Assembly: GCA_020137815.1 (NCBI GenBank)
Contig: CM035357.1
Location: forward strand, 6,622,034 to 6,686,033
Source of the DNA: Hormiphora californensis
Lineage: Eukaryota > Ctenophora > Tentaculata > Cydippida > Pleurobrachiidae
Direction: 5' to 3'
Length of the DNA stretch: 64,000 nucleotides
The position numbers and the translations under genes are program-made. This document shows, piece by piece, positions 24,329 through 46,717 of the stretch. The notes beneath the pieces were generated by a model that worked only from the letters and a program-made list of their open reading frames with translations, ran no database searches and was not told where the DNA came from. Position 1 is the stretch's first letter; every line of letters starts with the position of its first letter.

Positions 24329-26213
24329 CAGTTGGCTGAGGGAGGGAGTGTGTTATTGTAACATTGTTTAACACAGTTCTACTCTAATGCGAGAGAGAGA
24401 GAGTGCAACAAATTCGGCTGCATGCTAGACAACACTGCTCCACAACTTAATATATGCAAATATGTGTGTAGCAAAAGATCAGTGCAGAGCTGCAATAAAA
24501 CCATGGAAAGCAAGGGTAGAGTATAAAATCGTGCAGGCAGCATTATAGGTGTAGCATGTCTAGTGCACTTTCTCTTTCAATGCTCCCCATACCACTTCTC
24601 GTACTCAATGCTACGTCTAGTCGTTCGGTTCACCTCCCTTTCCCTCAGCTAATTTCCCAGCCCTACCACGTACATGCTAAACACCCCTCCCCATCCTAGC
24701 TCAGCTCTCTATTATCCCAGCTGCTCTACCTGGAAGGTCTGCTCGGTGGCATAAGGTCATGTTTTCCCAGTGTTGTTTCTGCTGTTTCTGCTAGTAGTGT
24801 GTTGTTGTTGTCTTGGTGAGGTGATGACTGTGATTTGGTCAGTCTCTCAGACAGTACCACCCTGTAGCCGTGTTGGTGTCTCTGTGTGTTCTAGGAGACC
24901 TGTTATACCATGGGGTGATGCTAGATGTCAGGGGGAGGGGTGAGGGATACAGTAAAATAATAATGTAGCAACTAGCAAGCTTGATTGTAATAATCTTAGT
25001 TCTGATAAAACTACTAGGAATGCGAAAAAACAAGCTCCCCATACTAAGTTTGGACAAACTCGGTAACCTGTGATTATAACAGCTCTATAACATTCTACAG
25101 CACAATGTACTGTTTACTACAAGACACAATCATCCTAATTGTTGCACTAATGGCTATTTCATATTTATTACTACAGATCTTTTTTAGGCGGTAATTGCAG
25201 CGAATTCGTTAATTAGCGGCAATAATTGGACTTTTTTACAGAAGAGCGTCTGTACAAAGCATACGATTTATGATCTATTAGCCAGCAGGCTGGGCCTCAT
25301 GCAAATACGCACTACTAGAGCGAAGTAAGAGAAGGCGTAGTGGAAGTACGAATTAACACGAGTATAAAGTAAAAACGGAATGAAGAACCATATGAAAATT
25401 GTATTGGTTGACAACATGGATCTACGTCGAAATATGTTGTCAATACAAGTAACCAAAACGAACGCTAAACCAGATATTAAGACAATCAGCTGAAGTACAA
25501 CGTTGACATAGACTAGGACGTAAGGGGTACAAATGGATAGGAAATTAAAATCGCGAAAAAGTAATGAGAATCGCGAAAATAAGGCCTCGAAAAATCGTTA
25601 CGACAATTGTGAGATAAGCTATACAAACAGATCATGTCGCCGGTGAGACAGCGGGTTAATAGCGGGCTAATGAATGTATAATGAGAGGCTCTGTACAGCA
25701 ACAGATTATAGAAACATAGCAGAATGTCCACATGAAATCAAAAGAGACGAAAAGAAAGAGAGAGCATGGCCATTAACAGCGATTTAATGTACGAAATGAA
25801 AGAAGCCTATGAAAATTGTTATTGGTTGCTAGCAGGGATTCGTCGTTGGAACCGTAGTAGACCTACGAACCTTAGTAGACTAGAATAGTAGAGACCAGAC
25901 ATGGTTGTGAGTACACAGGCCTATTGACAGTGAGACAGACTCACAAACAAAGACAATAGATGGGAGAGAGAGAGAGAGAGAGGGAAGAGAAGAGAGAGAA
26001 AAGGAGAGAGAGAGACGAGATCGAGAGGGATCGTAAATATATGTAGTCAACTAGCCATCTTGATTGTATCAGGCTTAGTTCTGAGTAAACTATAAGAATT
26101 CGAAAAACAGCTCCCCATACTAGTTTGTGGACAACTCGGTAACCTGTGATTATATCCGCCCGGCCTATACCTCACCAGTACTGTTACTACAAGACACAAT
26201 CATCCTAGTACTG

Positions 26214-26735
26214 TAAAACTACTAATTTTCGTGAGATTTTTATTTTCGCTCTTTATTTTTGGCTGGAAAATCCGCGAAAATTAATTCCGCGAAAATATTT
26301 TGGACGATTTTTTACAGAAAGCTCGTGCAATGAGAAAATGCTCACATTTCATTGGTCTATGCCAAGCAGGTCTGGTGTCTCATGGCAATGATGACTGCAC
26401 TCTTGGCGTAATTACACGGGTGCTTGTAGTGAGAATACGGTATCAGTTCAACACGGTATCAGTGAAAAACGGTAAATTGAGACCAATCAGAACGCCAGGT
26501 TGACAACACATGACACCGAAATATATGTATTTCAAATACATATGTATTTCAGAAACCGTAATGGTCAAAAACCGTATTATTCAGACACCATATTCCCACT
26601 ACAAGCAGCACTGTTAGACAATAGACTAGGACCGTGAAATGGGGGTAGCAGTGGGATAAGCGAAAATTAAAATCGCGAAAATAGTCAATTTTGATCGAAT
26701 CGCGAAAATTAATGGCCTCGAAAATATCTAGTTTT
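26214..26735. mobile_element. non-autonomous DNA element with TACTGTAAAACTA ends, containing a second MITE
   Basis: The first repeat copy reads ...CATCCTAATTGTTG... without interruption (near 25129-25142), so it shows the empty site. In the later copy the same flank is split by about 520 bp starting GTACTGTAAAAC and ending GTTTTACAGTA, with CTA repeated on both sides. Sub-terminal sequence is rich in CGCGAAAATT on one side and its complement on the other. Its middle is interrupted by the MITE at 26415-26614. Confidence 0.65.
26415..26614. mobile_element. MITE, GCTTGTAGT inverted-repeat family (copy 2), nested
   Basis: Ends TGCTTGTAGTGAGAATACGG and the complement of GCTTGTAGTGGGAATATGG flank a centre with CCAATCAG and an ATATGTATTTCAAATACATA palindrome. 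It shares its ends and the CCAATCAG centre with the element at 11628-11815. It lies inside another element, so it inserted later. Confidence 0.6.
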
Positions 26736-27159
26736 ACAGTACTAATTGTTGAGCACTAATGGCTTTATACCTAAACAGATCATGTCTTTAGTCCGGTATT
26801 GAGTGACAGTTCGGGTTAATTAGCGGGCTAATTGAACGTGTTACTAATTGAGAGGGCCTCTTGTACAGCATACAGAATTATAGAATACTAATTAGCACTG
26901 ACATGGTCCCTGACATGAAATATCAAATAATAGAGACAGAAAGAGAAAGAGAGAGGACATGGCCAATTAACAGCGAGTTTAAATGTACGAAAATGAAAGA
27001 AGCCTATGAAAATTGTTATTGGTTGCTAGCAGGGATTCGTCGTTGGAACCGTAGTAGACCATACGAACCTTAGTAGACTAGAATAGTAGAGACAGACATG
27101 GTTGTGAGTTACACAGGCCTATTGACAGTGAGACAGACTCACAAACAAAGACAATAGAT

Positions 27160-27161
27160 GG

Positions 27162-27193
<32 letters not shown>

Positions 27194-27548
27194 GAGAGAG
27201 AGGAGAAGAGAGAGAGAGAGAGAGAAGAGAGAGAGACGAGAGAGAAGAGAAGAGTCTAGAGAGCCACGTGAGGAGAGATATAAAGGGAGAAATGGGGGAG
27301 AGAATATTCCATACCCGGATAAGCAACCTACTGGGGGAAGAAGACCACAGCGCAGAGTGAACGGGGGAAATTACACAAAGGACAGAAGAATAACATCACA
27401 GAGAGCAAGGAGAGTGCATGCTTTACAAGAAAAGCATTCTCTCTTGCTCCATCTCTCTCTTTCTTTCTGATGCTCTCTCCCTCTCTCTCTTTGCCGTAGT
27501 TATTTCCGCAATAACCCACACGCACACAGCAGCGAGCATTTCTACGAA

Positions 27549-27590
<42 letters not shown>
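27160..27590. repeat. (GA)n microsatellites
   Basis: Interrupted GA tract at about 27160-27250 and pure GA tract at 27549-27590, separated by unique sequence without recognisable genes. Confidence 0.85.
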
Positions 27591-27595
<5 letters not shown>

Positions 27596-27838
27596 ATCTC
27601 CAAGAAGAATGTACTAGAATACACAAAGACATATGACAGACAACATGACAGAGATTGTAACAACTGTAACCGTGTGTCACGAGGTAAAATATTACAATTT
27701 TAGCTGTACATGATAACAGTTAGAGGTGTTACAATTCACGACAGGCTACTGAAGTAATAACCCAGACTCCTGTGTTACTAATAAATAATAATTTTACTCA
27801 CTCGAGGGAACATAAAAAATTAACTAAACACTACTTAA

Positions 27839-29140
27839 GGGTACACCTGGCGTTTTTCATCATCGAGTGCCCAACCAAATGACTTCACCAGGGTTTAGGC
27901 CATACAAAATGGACCTCAAATATGCAATTTTAGCCCTAAAGTTGAATTCATATTTTTGCTACAGCCTATTTTCAAAGTGGCGTTTTTTCAATTTTTGGTG
28001 GAATTTTTAACCTCAGGACCACTTTTTTTGAGATAGAAACATTAAATTCTTGGAATTTGAAGAGAATATAAAGGTAAATAAGCCCAAAGAAGGATTTTTG
28101 AAATGGAGCTAATTTATGGCCATGAGAACGGTTTACTTTTTTGCTTCTTTGACACGCTGGCTGAGAATGTTCCCATGCTTCATTAGAGATGAAAATCTGG
28201 AAATAGTTGCTCAAAACGATTATCTATGTGGCCCAAAAATTTTGGAACTTTCCCACCAAAGATGTGGTGTACAGAGCTTGTTTTGTGAAACCCATCTTTT
28301 TGAAAAAGAGGGAGATTCCCTGTATCTCAAAAACGGATGATCGTAGAGACCTGCGACCAAGCTTAATCGATTCAGAAGGTCCGATTTTGGGGGGGTCTTC
28401 TGAGAGACATTTTGCTCCTACTCCAACCGTTTTTGCTGTACTTGCAAAAAACCAATTCTATGAAAAGGGGGAACAACTAAATTCCAGTAGCCTGCTTCGG
28501 GCTGATTTCCCCCTTACTTGCTGATAGCTTTTTCGCAATTACAGCAAAAACGGTTGGAGTAGGAGCAAAATGTCTCTCAGAAGACCCCCCCAAAATCGGA
28601 CCTTCTGAATCGATTAAGCTTGGTCGCAGGTCTCTACGATCATCCGTTTTTGAGATACAGGGAATTTCCCTCTTTTTCAAAAAGATGGGTTTCACAAAAC
28701 AAGCTCTGTACACCACATCTTTGACGGGAAAGTTCCAAAATTTTTGGGCCACATAGATAATCGTTTTGAGCAACTATTTCCCGATTTTCATCTCTAATGA
28801 AGCATGGGAACATTCTCAGCCAGCGTGTCAAAGAAGCAAAAAAGTAAACCGTTCTCATGGCCATAAATTAGCTCCATTTCAAAAATCCTTCTTTGGGCTT
28901 ATTTACCTTTATATTCTCTTCAAATTCCAAGAATTTAATGTTTCTATCTCAAAAAAGTGGTCCTGAGGTTAAAAATTCCATCAAAAATTGAAAAAACGCC
29001 ACTTTGAAAATAGGCTGTAGCAAAAATATGAATTCGACTTTAGGGCTAAAATTGCATATTTGAGGTCCATTTTGTATGGCCTAAACCCTGGTGAAGTCAT
29101 TTGGTTGGGCACTCGATGATGAAAAACGCCAGGTGTACCC
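27839..29140. mobile_element. 1.3-kb fold-back transposon flanked by TTAA
   Basis: The element begins GGGTACACCTGGCG and ends with its exact complement, with TTAA outside each end (27835-27838 and 29141-29144). The two halves are near-identical inverted copies of about 630 bp meeting near 28490, with only a few dozen unpaired central bases. Reading frames of 70-105 codons occur twice, once per arm and strand, and are mirror images without any transposase motif. The TTAA target suggests mobilisation by a piggyBac- or Kolobok-type enzyme supplied elsewhere. The very high arm identity implies recent activity or gene conversion. Confidence 0.85.
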
Positions 29141-29144
29141 TTAA

Positions 29145-30964
<1,820 letters not shown>

Positions 30965-32938
30965 TCAATCTAATCGATCCTCCTCTTCAATATCAAATTC
31001 CTCCTCCTCCTCACTCTCCCCAGCTCCCTCTCCAGTCTCGTCGACCACCTCAATCCCATCCTCATTGTTCCGAGCCAGAGAGTTCAACATATCACGTACA
31101 AAGTCTCCAAAAGGCCCTGGAATAGCTCTAACATTGTCCCTCCACCCCGCACCTCCAGCTCCCTCTGGAACTGCTTCTTCATTTCCATCCCCAGCAGGTT
31201 GTAAAAACCGTCCTAATTGGAGTCCCCGGGGTGGTGCCCCTCTCTCCTCCTCCTCTACAGCCCCATCTGGGTTATATCCAGGTAGGAGAGAGTTGATAAA
31301 TGCTGTTATAGGGTCCAATTGAGCACGACTTCTCTCAACCTCAGATTTGTAATCAGCATAGCTGTCCGGGGGTGGCATGGGGTCGTGTGGATCTTGGGTA
31401 GTTTCAAAGGCATCCGTGGGAAGGAGAGCAGAGACAGGGGGGATATCAGAAATAAAGATATGTCTCATGACATTGAGAGGGGGTCTCATGAATACACTCT
31501 TTCTAACCTCCATAGATCTGATATACTCAGGATAGTTTAGATAACCCTCGTTTACCTTGTTCACTGTACTTTTGAACCACGCTACCACAGCAGAATCTCT
31601 CCACAGATCACTACCTCTCTCCACATAAAGTTTACACTGTTGCGTCAGAGATTTGGTATGGGACTTGTGAACCGTTTCGTTACTAACAAACAACCCGTTA
31701 CTCGCACACGTGATGTTACACTTGTCACAAAGACCATGTGCAATAAGCGGGAAAAAGAGGATAGCGTGTTCAAGAAGTGATGTAGAGTTGTCATGTGATC
31801 CACTGTTCTCCATAACTTCCTTGTAAAACGTGGCCAGGGCGAGAGAATAGGCAAAGTTAGGCAACATCCGAACACTATTTCCGTGCTCAAATTGTTCCAC
31901 AAACCCAATCACAAAACTGTAATCCTCCGTTTTTAGAGCGAGTGTGTCAATGAAAAGAAGCATTGCTAGTGGATCTCCCTCTGGCTGCAAGTTGTAGAGT
32001 AGTTTACAGAGCTCAAAGGCAGCCTGATGACAGGATTTACGAGATGCGTAGAGGATTTGCCGAAATAACCCAACAAACAGGCCCCTGTTTTCAGCCCTCC
32101 TATAGTCCATTTGGCAGGACACTGATGTGACATTAAAGTTAGGATGGAATGCCTTCTCAAGGCAGAACATGGCCCGGTTCAGAAGATCAGCAGCAGTCTG
32201 GGAATCATCACTAATTCTGCATACCTCACTAAGATGAAGGAGGGTGTCAATGTGGTATGGGTGTAGTTGTAAAACTCTCTGTACAGCGTGTGGGTCTGCT
32301 AACCGGGACGCTCTCCAAAACATCTGCTGCAATCCCTGATAGTTAGCTTTACTGTGGACGTACTTGAAGTAGGTTATACCACCACTTTCTTTTTCCACTA
32401 CCATTTGGATGCCACATTTTTTCATGGGAGGCCAGTTGCTTTTAGGATTGGAGAATATGTAGCTCTTCCTCCGGAACTGTTGGTGAACGGTTCCTCGATC
32501 TTCAGTCACATCACTGCCAAACAACCGACGTAGTTCATTGTCTGAGTTGAGGAATTTTCGACGAACGAGTAGGATGGATTTATGTGCTTCTGAGAGATTC
32601 TGCTGAAGCGACTTGTTTCCTTGGTTACTCTTAATTTCAAGCTCAGCCAATATTTCGTCGATATCCTCATTTTGAGACGTTTCTGCTGCCTTTTTCTTTG
32701 GTTTCTTTTTCTTCTTCTTCCTTTTGGCAGCAGGGGCGGCTACCTGGACGACTTCAGGTTCGGCAACATCATTTTCTCCACTGTCACTCCCTCCTTCTTG
32801 GAGGAGATCGAAGACATTCAGCGACTTTTGAGGTGCTACAACATCATCATCTTTCTCTTGATCGTTACTAACAAGGGTTTTAGCTATTCTATCAAGGTCA
32901 GAGTCACCACGAAGCTTACGTAAGGCCCTTGAAGACAT
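30965..32938 (-). CDS. TCF25: TCF25/NULP1 (Rqc1 family), intronless
   Basis: The 657-residue protein matches TCF25, the animal homologue of yeast Rqc1. This is a component of the ribosome quality-control complex that directs ubiquitin-chain formation on nascent chains of stalled 60S subunits, working with Listerin and NEMF. The start MSSRALRKLRGD is family-typical. A lysine-rich stretch (about 73-85) is followed by the conserved SNPKSNWPPMKKCGI block (about 163-178). The alpha-solenoid core includes LQLHPYHIDTLLHLSEVCR (about 224-243), the AFHPNF...MDYRRAENRGLF block (about 264-288) and PEGDPLAMLLFIDTLAL (about 319-336). The tail is acidic. Human TCF25 is about 676 residues. It starts next to the divergent URB2-like gene, leaving about 1.3 kb as a possible two-way promoter region. 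Confidence 0.95.
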   Translation of the reverse strand: MSSRALRKLRGDSDLDRIAKTLVSNDQEKDDDVVAPQKSLNVFDLLQEGGSDSGENDVAEPEVVQVAAPAAKRKKKKKKPKKKAAETSQNEDIDEILAELEIKSNQGNKSLQQNLSEAHKSILLVRRKFLNSDNELRRLFGSDVTEDRGTVHQQFRRKSYIFSNPKSNWPPMKKCGIQMVVEKESGGITYFKYVHSKANYQGLQQMFWRASRLADPHAVQRVLQLHPYHIDTLLHLSEVCRISDDSQTAADLLNRAMFCLEKAFHPNFNVTSVSCQMDYRRAENRGLFVGLFRQILYASRKSCHQAAFELCKLLYNLQPEGDPLAMLLFIDTLALKTEDYSFVIGFVEQFEHGNSVRMLPNFAYSLALATFYKEVMENSGSHDNSTSLLEHAILFFPLIAHGLCDKCNITCASNGLFVSNETVHKSHTKSLTQQCKLYVERGSDLWRDSAVVAWFKSTVNKVNEGYLNYPEYIRSMEVRKSVFMRPPLNVMRHIFISDIPPVSALLPTDAFETTQDPHDPMPPPDSYADYKSEVERSRAQLDPITAFINSLLPGYNPDGAVEEEERGAPPRGLQLGRFLQPAGDGNEEAVPEGAGGAGWRDNVRAIPGPFGDFVRDMLNSLARNNEDGIEVVDETGEGAGESEEEEEFDIEEEDRLD

Positions 32939-33016
32939 TTACATTTCAAAAAACAAGGAAATTTTGGTTTTTTCGACTTTGAATTTTAAAATTTAAATTT
33001 TGATTTTGATACGCGC

Positions 33017-33088
33017 GTGAGATGCATCGCGATTGCAATTTGAAAAATGCCGCGGCATTTTTCAAATTGCAATCGCGATGCATCTCAC
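33017..33088. repeat. perfect 72-bp palindrome upstream of TCF25
   Basis: Two 36-base arms pair without a mismatch around the centre CCGCGG (33050-33055). The arm contains GATGCATCGCGATTGCAA and a run of As. It lies about 80-150 bases upstream of the TCF25 start codon on that gene's strand, so it could be in the promoter or 5'UTR. No target duplication is evident. Confidence 0.9.
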
Positions 33089-34229
33089 AAATTAAACGTA
33101 ACGCGCGAAATTCTTCCAATTTATCAAGTTTTTAAAATCCCCAACTGTTTTTTGAAAACACAAAGTCGACTTTTTTTTCTGTTGGACCCCGCCGTGATTG
33201 GAATGCGCTGCAGCCCCCTCATGCGCGCACCCCCGCAACGAGGGGACTGGAGGGAATGCCGCGCGCGCGTTTGGCCTGATCCCGGCTGGGTCGAAGATAA
33301 CTTTGCGGTCGAAAAAACGGCGGTGCTTATAACTTTGGCTCCTGAAGTCCGTTTGACTTGATTCTTTCACCAGTTGTTAGATCTGACGATTATCTACCTT
33401 GCTGTTTTTGAGAGAAGTTAATTGGACTTAAGGAGGCTGAGCAATAGCCGTTGAAAGATGGGTTGTTTTCAAAAAGTGACGTCACAGATTCTTGCAGGGA
33501 CACCTTTTTTTAAATTTCATTCAAATTTTGATTTTACCGCACTCGATTTTGCGGAGTTTGGTTCATATCTCCTGTTCCTGATAAGATAGAGACCTGAAAC
33601 CGGTTGCATTTGAAAGCTGTTATCTTCCTCTTTCCAACGCTACCAAAACGATTTCTGTACCTTATCTGGAACCGGAGATATGATTGATTATGTATTCCCC
33701 CCTAGCGCGGTATTCCCTCCAGGCCCCTTATATTATATTATAAGGGGCCTGCAACGTATGCCAACCGCCGTGAGCCCTCCCTGGCCAAGGACGGCTCACG
33801 GCAGGAAGATGGCTCAAGAAGGGTTCACCGTGAATTGGGCCACCGTGAATTGGGTTTAGGGGCTGTAACTTTGAAGCCCAGACTCTGGGCCCCAGAGTCG
33901 CGGATGCGAACTGCGGTCCAGGAAGCAAAAATTCATTCACCCATCCTATCCTTTCCCAGCAAATTATGCAATTTCTCGGTTGTTTCTCACAAAGTTTTAA
34001 TATTGTCGTGCGTGGCCCTCAGTAGTCAGTAGGTACCCCGAGGCCCGAGGCCCCTGAGTCATCAGCCACGCATTATTTATTTTAACTTCCGAGATCGAAC
34101 GAGATCGGGTGCCCGCAAGAAGGGGCGTGTATGTTGATTGTGATTCAATGTATACAAATTAGATTGAATAAATAAATAAATTATTTATTTTGCATTTGTG
34201 GTCAATTATCAATAACACTCTTTAGATAA
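33089..34229. other. region between TCF25 and the URB2-like gene
   Basis: No gene is seen. There is a palindrome CCCCTTATATTATATTATAAGGGG near 33723-33746 (24 bases around an AT core), and a GCCGTGAGCC...GGCTCACGGC inverted pair near 33767-33803. Part of this is probably old transposon sequence; part should be the divergent promoters. Confidence 0.45.
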
Positions 34230-43518
<9,289 letters not shown>

Positions 43519-43707
43519 TATGGAACTACTGTTTTAAATATAACTTATTACTTTTTTATCAACTCTTTTAGAAACATATTGTTTTCCTAAACCTGAGCTA
43601 ACCATTATCCAACTCTATAAAACTCCTTGAATAATACACAGTGTCAGGTGACTAAAAAACTCCCTCCCAATATAATACTAATTACTACTAAATACTGCAA
43701 TATAGCC

Positions 43708-45901
43708 ATGGGTAGATTACGAAGTGTAAAGAAGTCAGATTTACCTATGAAGAAAAAGGAACCTGAAAAGAAACAACTAACTGCCTACCGTGCTACTCGA
43801 TTGGTATGTGTTAAGTATTATCATTTGGTATAGATCATGTAGTAATTGTATCGTGTTTTGTGTTCTATCTAACTGTTAAATTAACAACACTAACAATACT
43901 CCTGATACAGTGGAACCAGGTAGTTAACGGGTTCAAGAGGTTCATGCCCCTGAAGACACATCGTGTCAACATGATACATGTGTATGAGGAGGCGTTCAAG
44001 AGAGACGACGCCCAGAAGTGGCTGGTCGAGTTTATCAGGTAAACTGAGAGATGCTAGAGTTTATCAGGTAAACTGAGAGAGTTCATCAGGTATTATACCC
44101 AGATAAGAGAGAGGGTGTCCAGGAGCAGGGAACTGGGCGGGTGTCTAGAAGAGGATGGGGTAGTACTTTACTAAGGTGTTGTCCCCCTAGAATAGGAACT
44201 ATTTAGTGTTTTTCGTTCAACCTAATTCAACTTTATTTTCAGGGATAGTGAATTGTTGAAACCGATCTCAATAGAAAATGCTGGGTTGCTCCTTGATAAG
44301 TTTACTGGTATGGGCATTATTGAACAGGTGCGTGTAAACACTAAACTGTAACATTAGAACCCATAACATACTCCGTTTTTATATTGATTGAATCCCCCCA
44401 GTGTGCTCCAAGACTTGCACACCATATTATCTCCAATATATTCTATCCTAGGTTTGTTCCAGTAAAAGTTGGTTAAGGACACCCACAGTAATTTATAAGT
44501 TCAGCTCAGTTGATCAGAGTAGAGTTGAGAAACTTCGTTCCCTCAGATACTACAGGTTAGTGTGTTTCAACTTTCTACTGGGCTAATTGAGGCTACTCGA
44601 GACTATTAAAAGTTCAATTTGGGTCTTGAAAATCGTCAATAAAATTAAATTTTGCCGATCTGCTTCGATTAACTTTCCACTTTCAGCCGGACCCCCACCA
44701 AGGGAACGTCAGTGACAGTGCCTCCTTCAGCCCCCTCCCATCCCCTAAAATCTATACATCCTTCACAGCAATGTAATCAACAGGTACTTGAAATACAGAT
44801 CTTGAAAATTATAGAACAGAACAATTAAATAGAAAAGAACAATTATTAAATAGAGAAACATTATTTTTACTTTGACGTCCTATCCATAAATCTATGGGAT
44901 GCAGCACGGGGACCAGAAAGGCAGCTTTATATTATTTGGTTGTTTCAGGTAAAACCTGCACCCTTAGCGGCCCGGAATAATCTGCTAGAATACGAGGCGT
45001 CACCTGCACCTGCAGCAAAGGGGAAAGAGAACAAAGAGAATAAAGAGGGCCAGCTCTGTACGCCCTGCAAAAAGAGTAAGTCTGGGTTTCTCCACATTGT
45101 TTCCAAGTTGCAGCTCATTATATTCGGTTGCATAATTTCAAAATTTTTGTTTCAGTTTTTGGTTACAGTAATGTTCTCTTTCATTCCCTTCAGAACCACA
45201 GTTAGTAACTTGCTACACTGTATAGCTGGATGGTCTTGCTAACAATCTATACACTTTGTGATCTTGGCAATAATCGAATTGTGCCTTGCTAATCTGCGAT
45301 TGTAAAATAATATGCAACGCTCAAATGATTTCTTGAACTCCAGTCTCTGATCTTGGAATTGTCTGTCTACCAATACTATCCGCATGAGTGCTAACTAATA
45401 ATAATAACTATAATCACATACCCCTTTACCCCTATATCCTAACACAACATCTCTCCCAGGACGAAGTAGTTTCCTGCCCCAGAACCCCATGTTTTCCTCA
45501 ACACCGAACAAGGGTATGGAGCCCTCACCCTACACCCGAGCACTGGAGACCATCAGAAAGTCACGTGACAGGGCGAGGAGACTGAAAGAGAGCAAGAGTA
45601 CTGGGGTGAAGAGATTAGGGAACAGGGGGCCGCATACTAAAGGTAAGACGTTAGACAACCAGGTATGACCAACTTTGATCCGTTACCGTCTTTTGAGTAA
45701 TATATCTGTATTCATTGCCAGTCCCCCTCTGAGTGTCCCATTATCAAGACCAAATTACTTATATCAAATTCAAATATGTCCCCACCAGATCTGTACTCTA
45801 AAAAGAGAAGGAACTCTGTGATTGAAGACATTCTAGAGGAGTTCGATGAGTTGATATCAGCTATTGACAGAGGGAATATTAAACGGACTTCCTCTCAGTG
45901 A
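43708..45901 (+). CDS. DEP-domain protein related to the DEPDC1 N-terminus, eight exons
   Basis: Exons 43708-43803, 43911-44038, 44243-44327, 44452-44555, 44687-44783, 44949-45075, 45460-45642 and 45789-45901 join with matching phases into 310 residues. Residues about 24-130 form a DEP domain, beginning AYRATRLWNQVVNGFKRFMPLKTHR, a block close to DEPDC1/DEPDC1B; DEP domains bind membranes or receptors. The rest is a low-complexity linker rich in Pro/Ser/Lys, then a basic segment (about 240-270) and a short acidic helix, VIEDILEEFDELISAI, near the end. No RhoGAP-like domain follows, although DEPDC1 proteins have one, so this is either a short family member or only DEP-related. The last exon start was chosen because it restores phase 1; an AG farther upstream gives a stop. 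It begins about 190 bp after the URB2-like stop on the same strand. Confidence 0.8.
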
Positions 45902-46361
45902 TTATAGTGTTTAAACCCTAGAAAATATAATTTGTAGGATAAAATATCCGTCTTATATTAGGTCTGTTGTTAGTTTGTCCGGGTGCCTGATAATTCTTTT
46001 TTAACTCTTTTTACCTTATCAAATCGGCCAGCATTTTATTTTATTTTCACCAGTCGTTTTCAGAATTTTGCATGACCTCTCAATCAGTGACGCCTCGATT
46101 TAATAGCGTTGTTGATTATTCGATAAGTAGTCGAATTTTGTAAATTGTGAGCTTTCTAAGTTCTATCTATTACACAATACAATGATATTTCTAATTATCT
46201 ACCAAACTCGTTGTTTGATTGAAAATGTTTATGAAACCCCAGCCCCATATTCATCCTGTTCCCAGTTTCAAACAACCCAACATTTGCTATAACATCCTCA
46301 ACTACATAGTAGTTATAGGAGCGGAAGTAGTTGTCCCTTTTTAATCCCTCCAATTCTCTAA
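45902..46361. other. intergenic stretch between DEP gene and SRPRB minisatellite
   Basis: AT-rich, with no gene recognised; it probably carries the DEP gene 3'UTR. Confidence 0.4.
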
Positions 46362-46717
46362 TTGTAGCAGTTGTAACCCCAACACTCCCTCCAATTTTAG
46401 TAGTTGTAACCCCAACACTCACTCCAATTTTAGTAGTTGTAACCCCAACACTCACTCCAATTTTAGTAGTTGTAACCCCAACACTCCCTCCAATTTTAGT
46501 AGTTGTACCCCAACACTCCCTCCAATTTTAGTAGTTGTACCCCAACACTCCCTCCAATTTTAGTAGTTGTACCCCAACACTCCCTCCAATTTTAGTAGTT
46601 GTAACCCCAACACTCACTCCAATTTTAGTAGTTGTAACCCCAACACTCCCTCCAATTTTAGTAGTTGTAACCCCAACACTCCCTCCAATTTTAGTAGTTG
46701 TAACACTCCCTCCAATT
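46362..46717. repeat. 33-bp minisatellite directly upstream of SRPRB
   Basis: About eleven copies of a 32-33-bp unit containing GTAGTTGTAACCCCAACACT and CCCTCCAATTTTAG end about 17 bases before the SRPRB start codon. Each unit carries a pyrimidine-rich run followed by TTTTAG, which looks like a 3' splice site. Open frames on both strands (VVVTPTLPPIL type) come from the 33-bp period. Confidence 0.9.

Larger units (their letters stand above)
24955..27150. repeat. degenerate direct repeats, about three copies
   Basis: Three head-to-tail related segments share blocks in the same order: CTCCCCATACTA, CAAGACACAATCATCCTA, GGGTTAATTAGCGGGCTAAT, and TATGAAAATTGTTATTGG. The 25741-25960 copy differs from the 26935-27150 copy almost only by missing or added single bases, a pattern expected of an uncorrected long read rather than of evolution. 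The third copy carries a mobile-element insertion absent from the first. Confidence 0.65.
24329..27834. other. gene-free region with degenerate segmental repeats
   Basis: No conserved coding sequence is visible. Similar blocks recur at about 24955-25545, 25546-25960 and 26045-27150; the sequence around AACTCGGTAACCTGTGATTA occurs near 25050 and 26130, and around TTGCTAGCAGGGATTCGTCG near 25825 and 27026. GA tracts lie at about 25963-26005, 27160-27250 and 27549-27590. Part of this must be the TMEM64 promoter and 5'UTR. Confidence 0.5.

Noticed and set aside
28116-28864. Two nearly identical 74-codon frames on opposite strands
   Set aside because: They are the mirror arms of the TTAA fold-back element and show no transposase motif.
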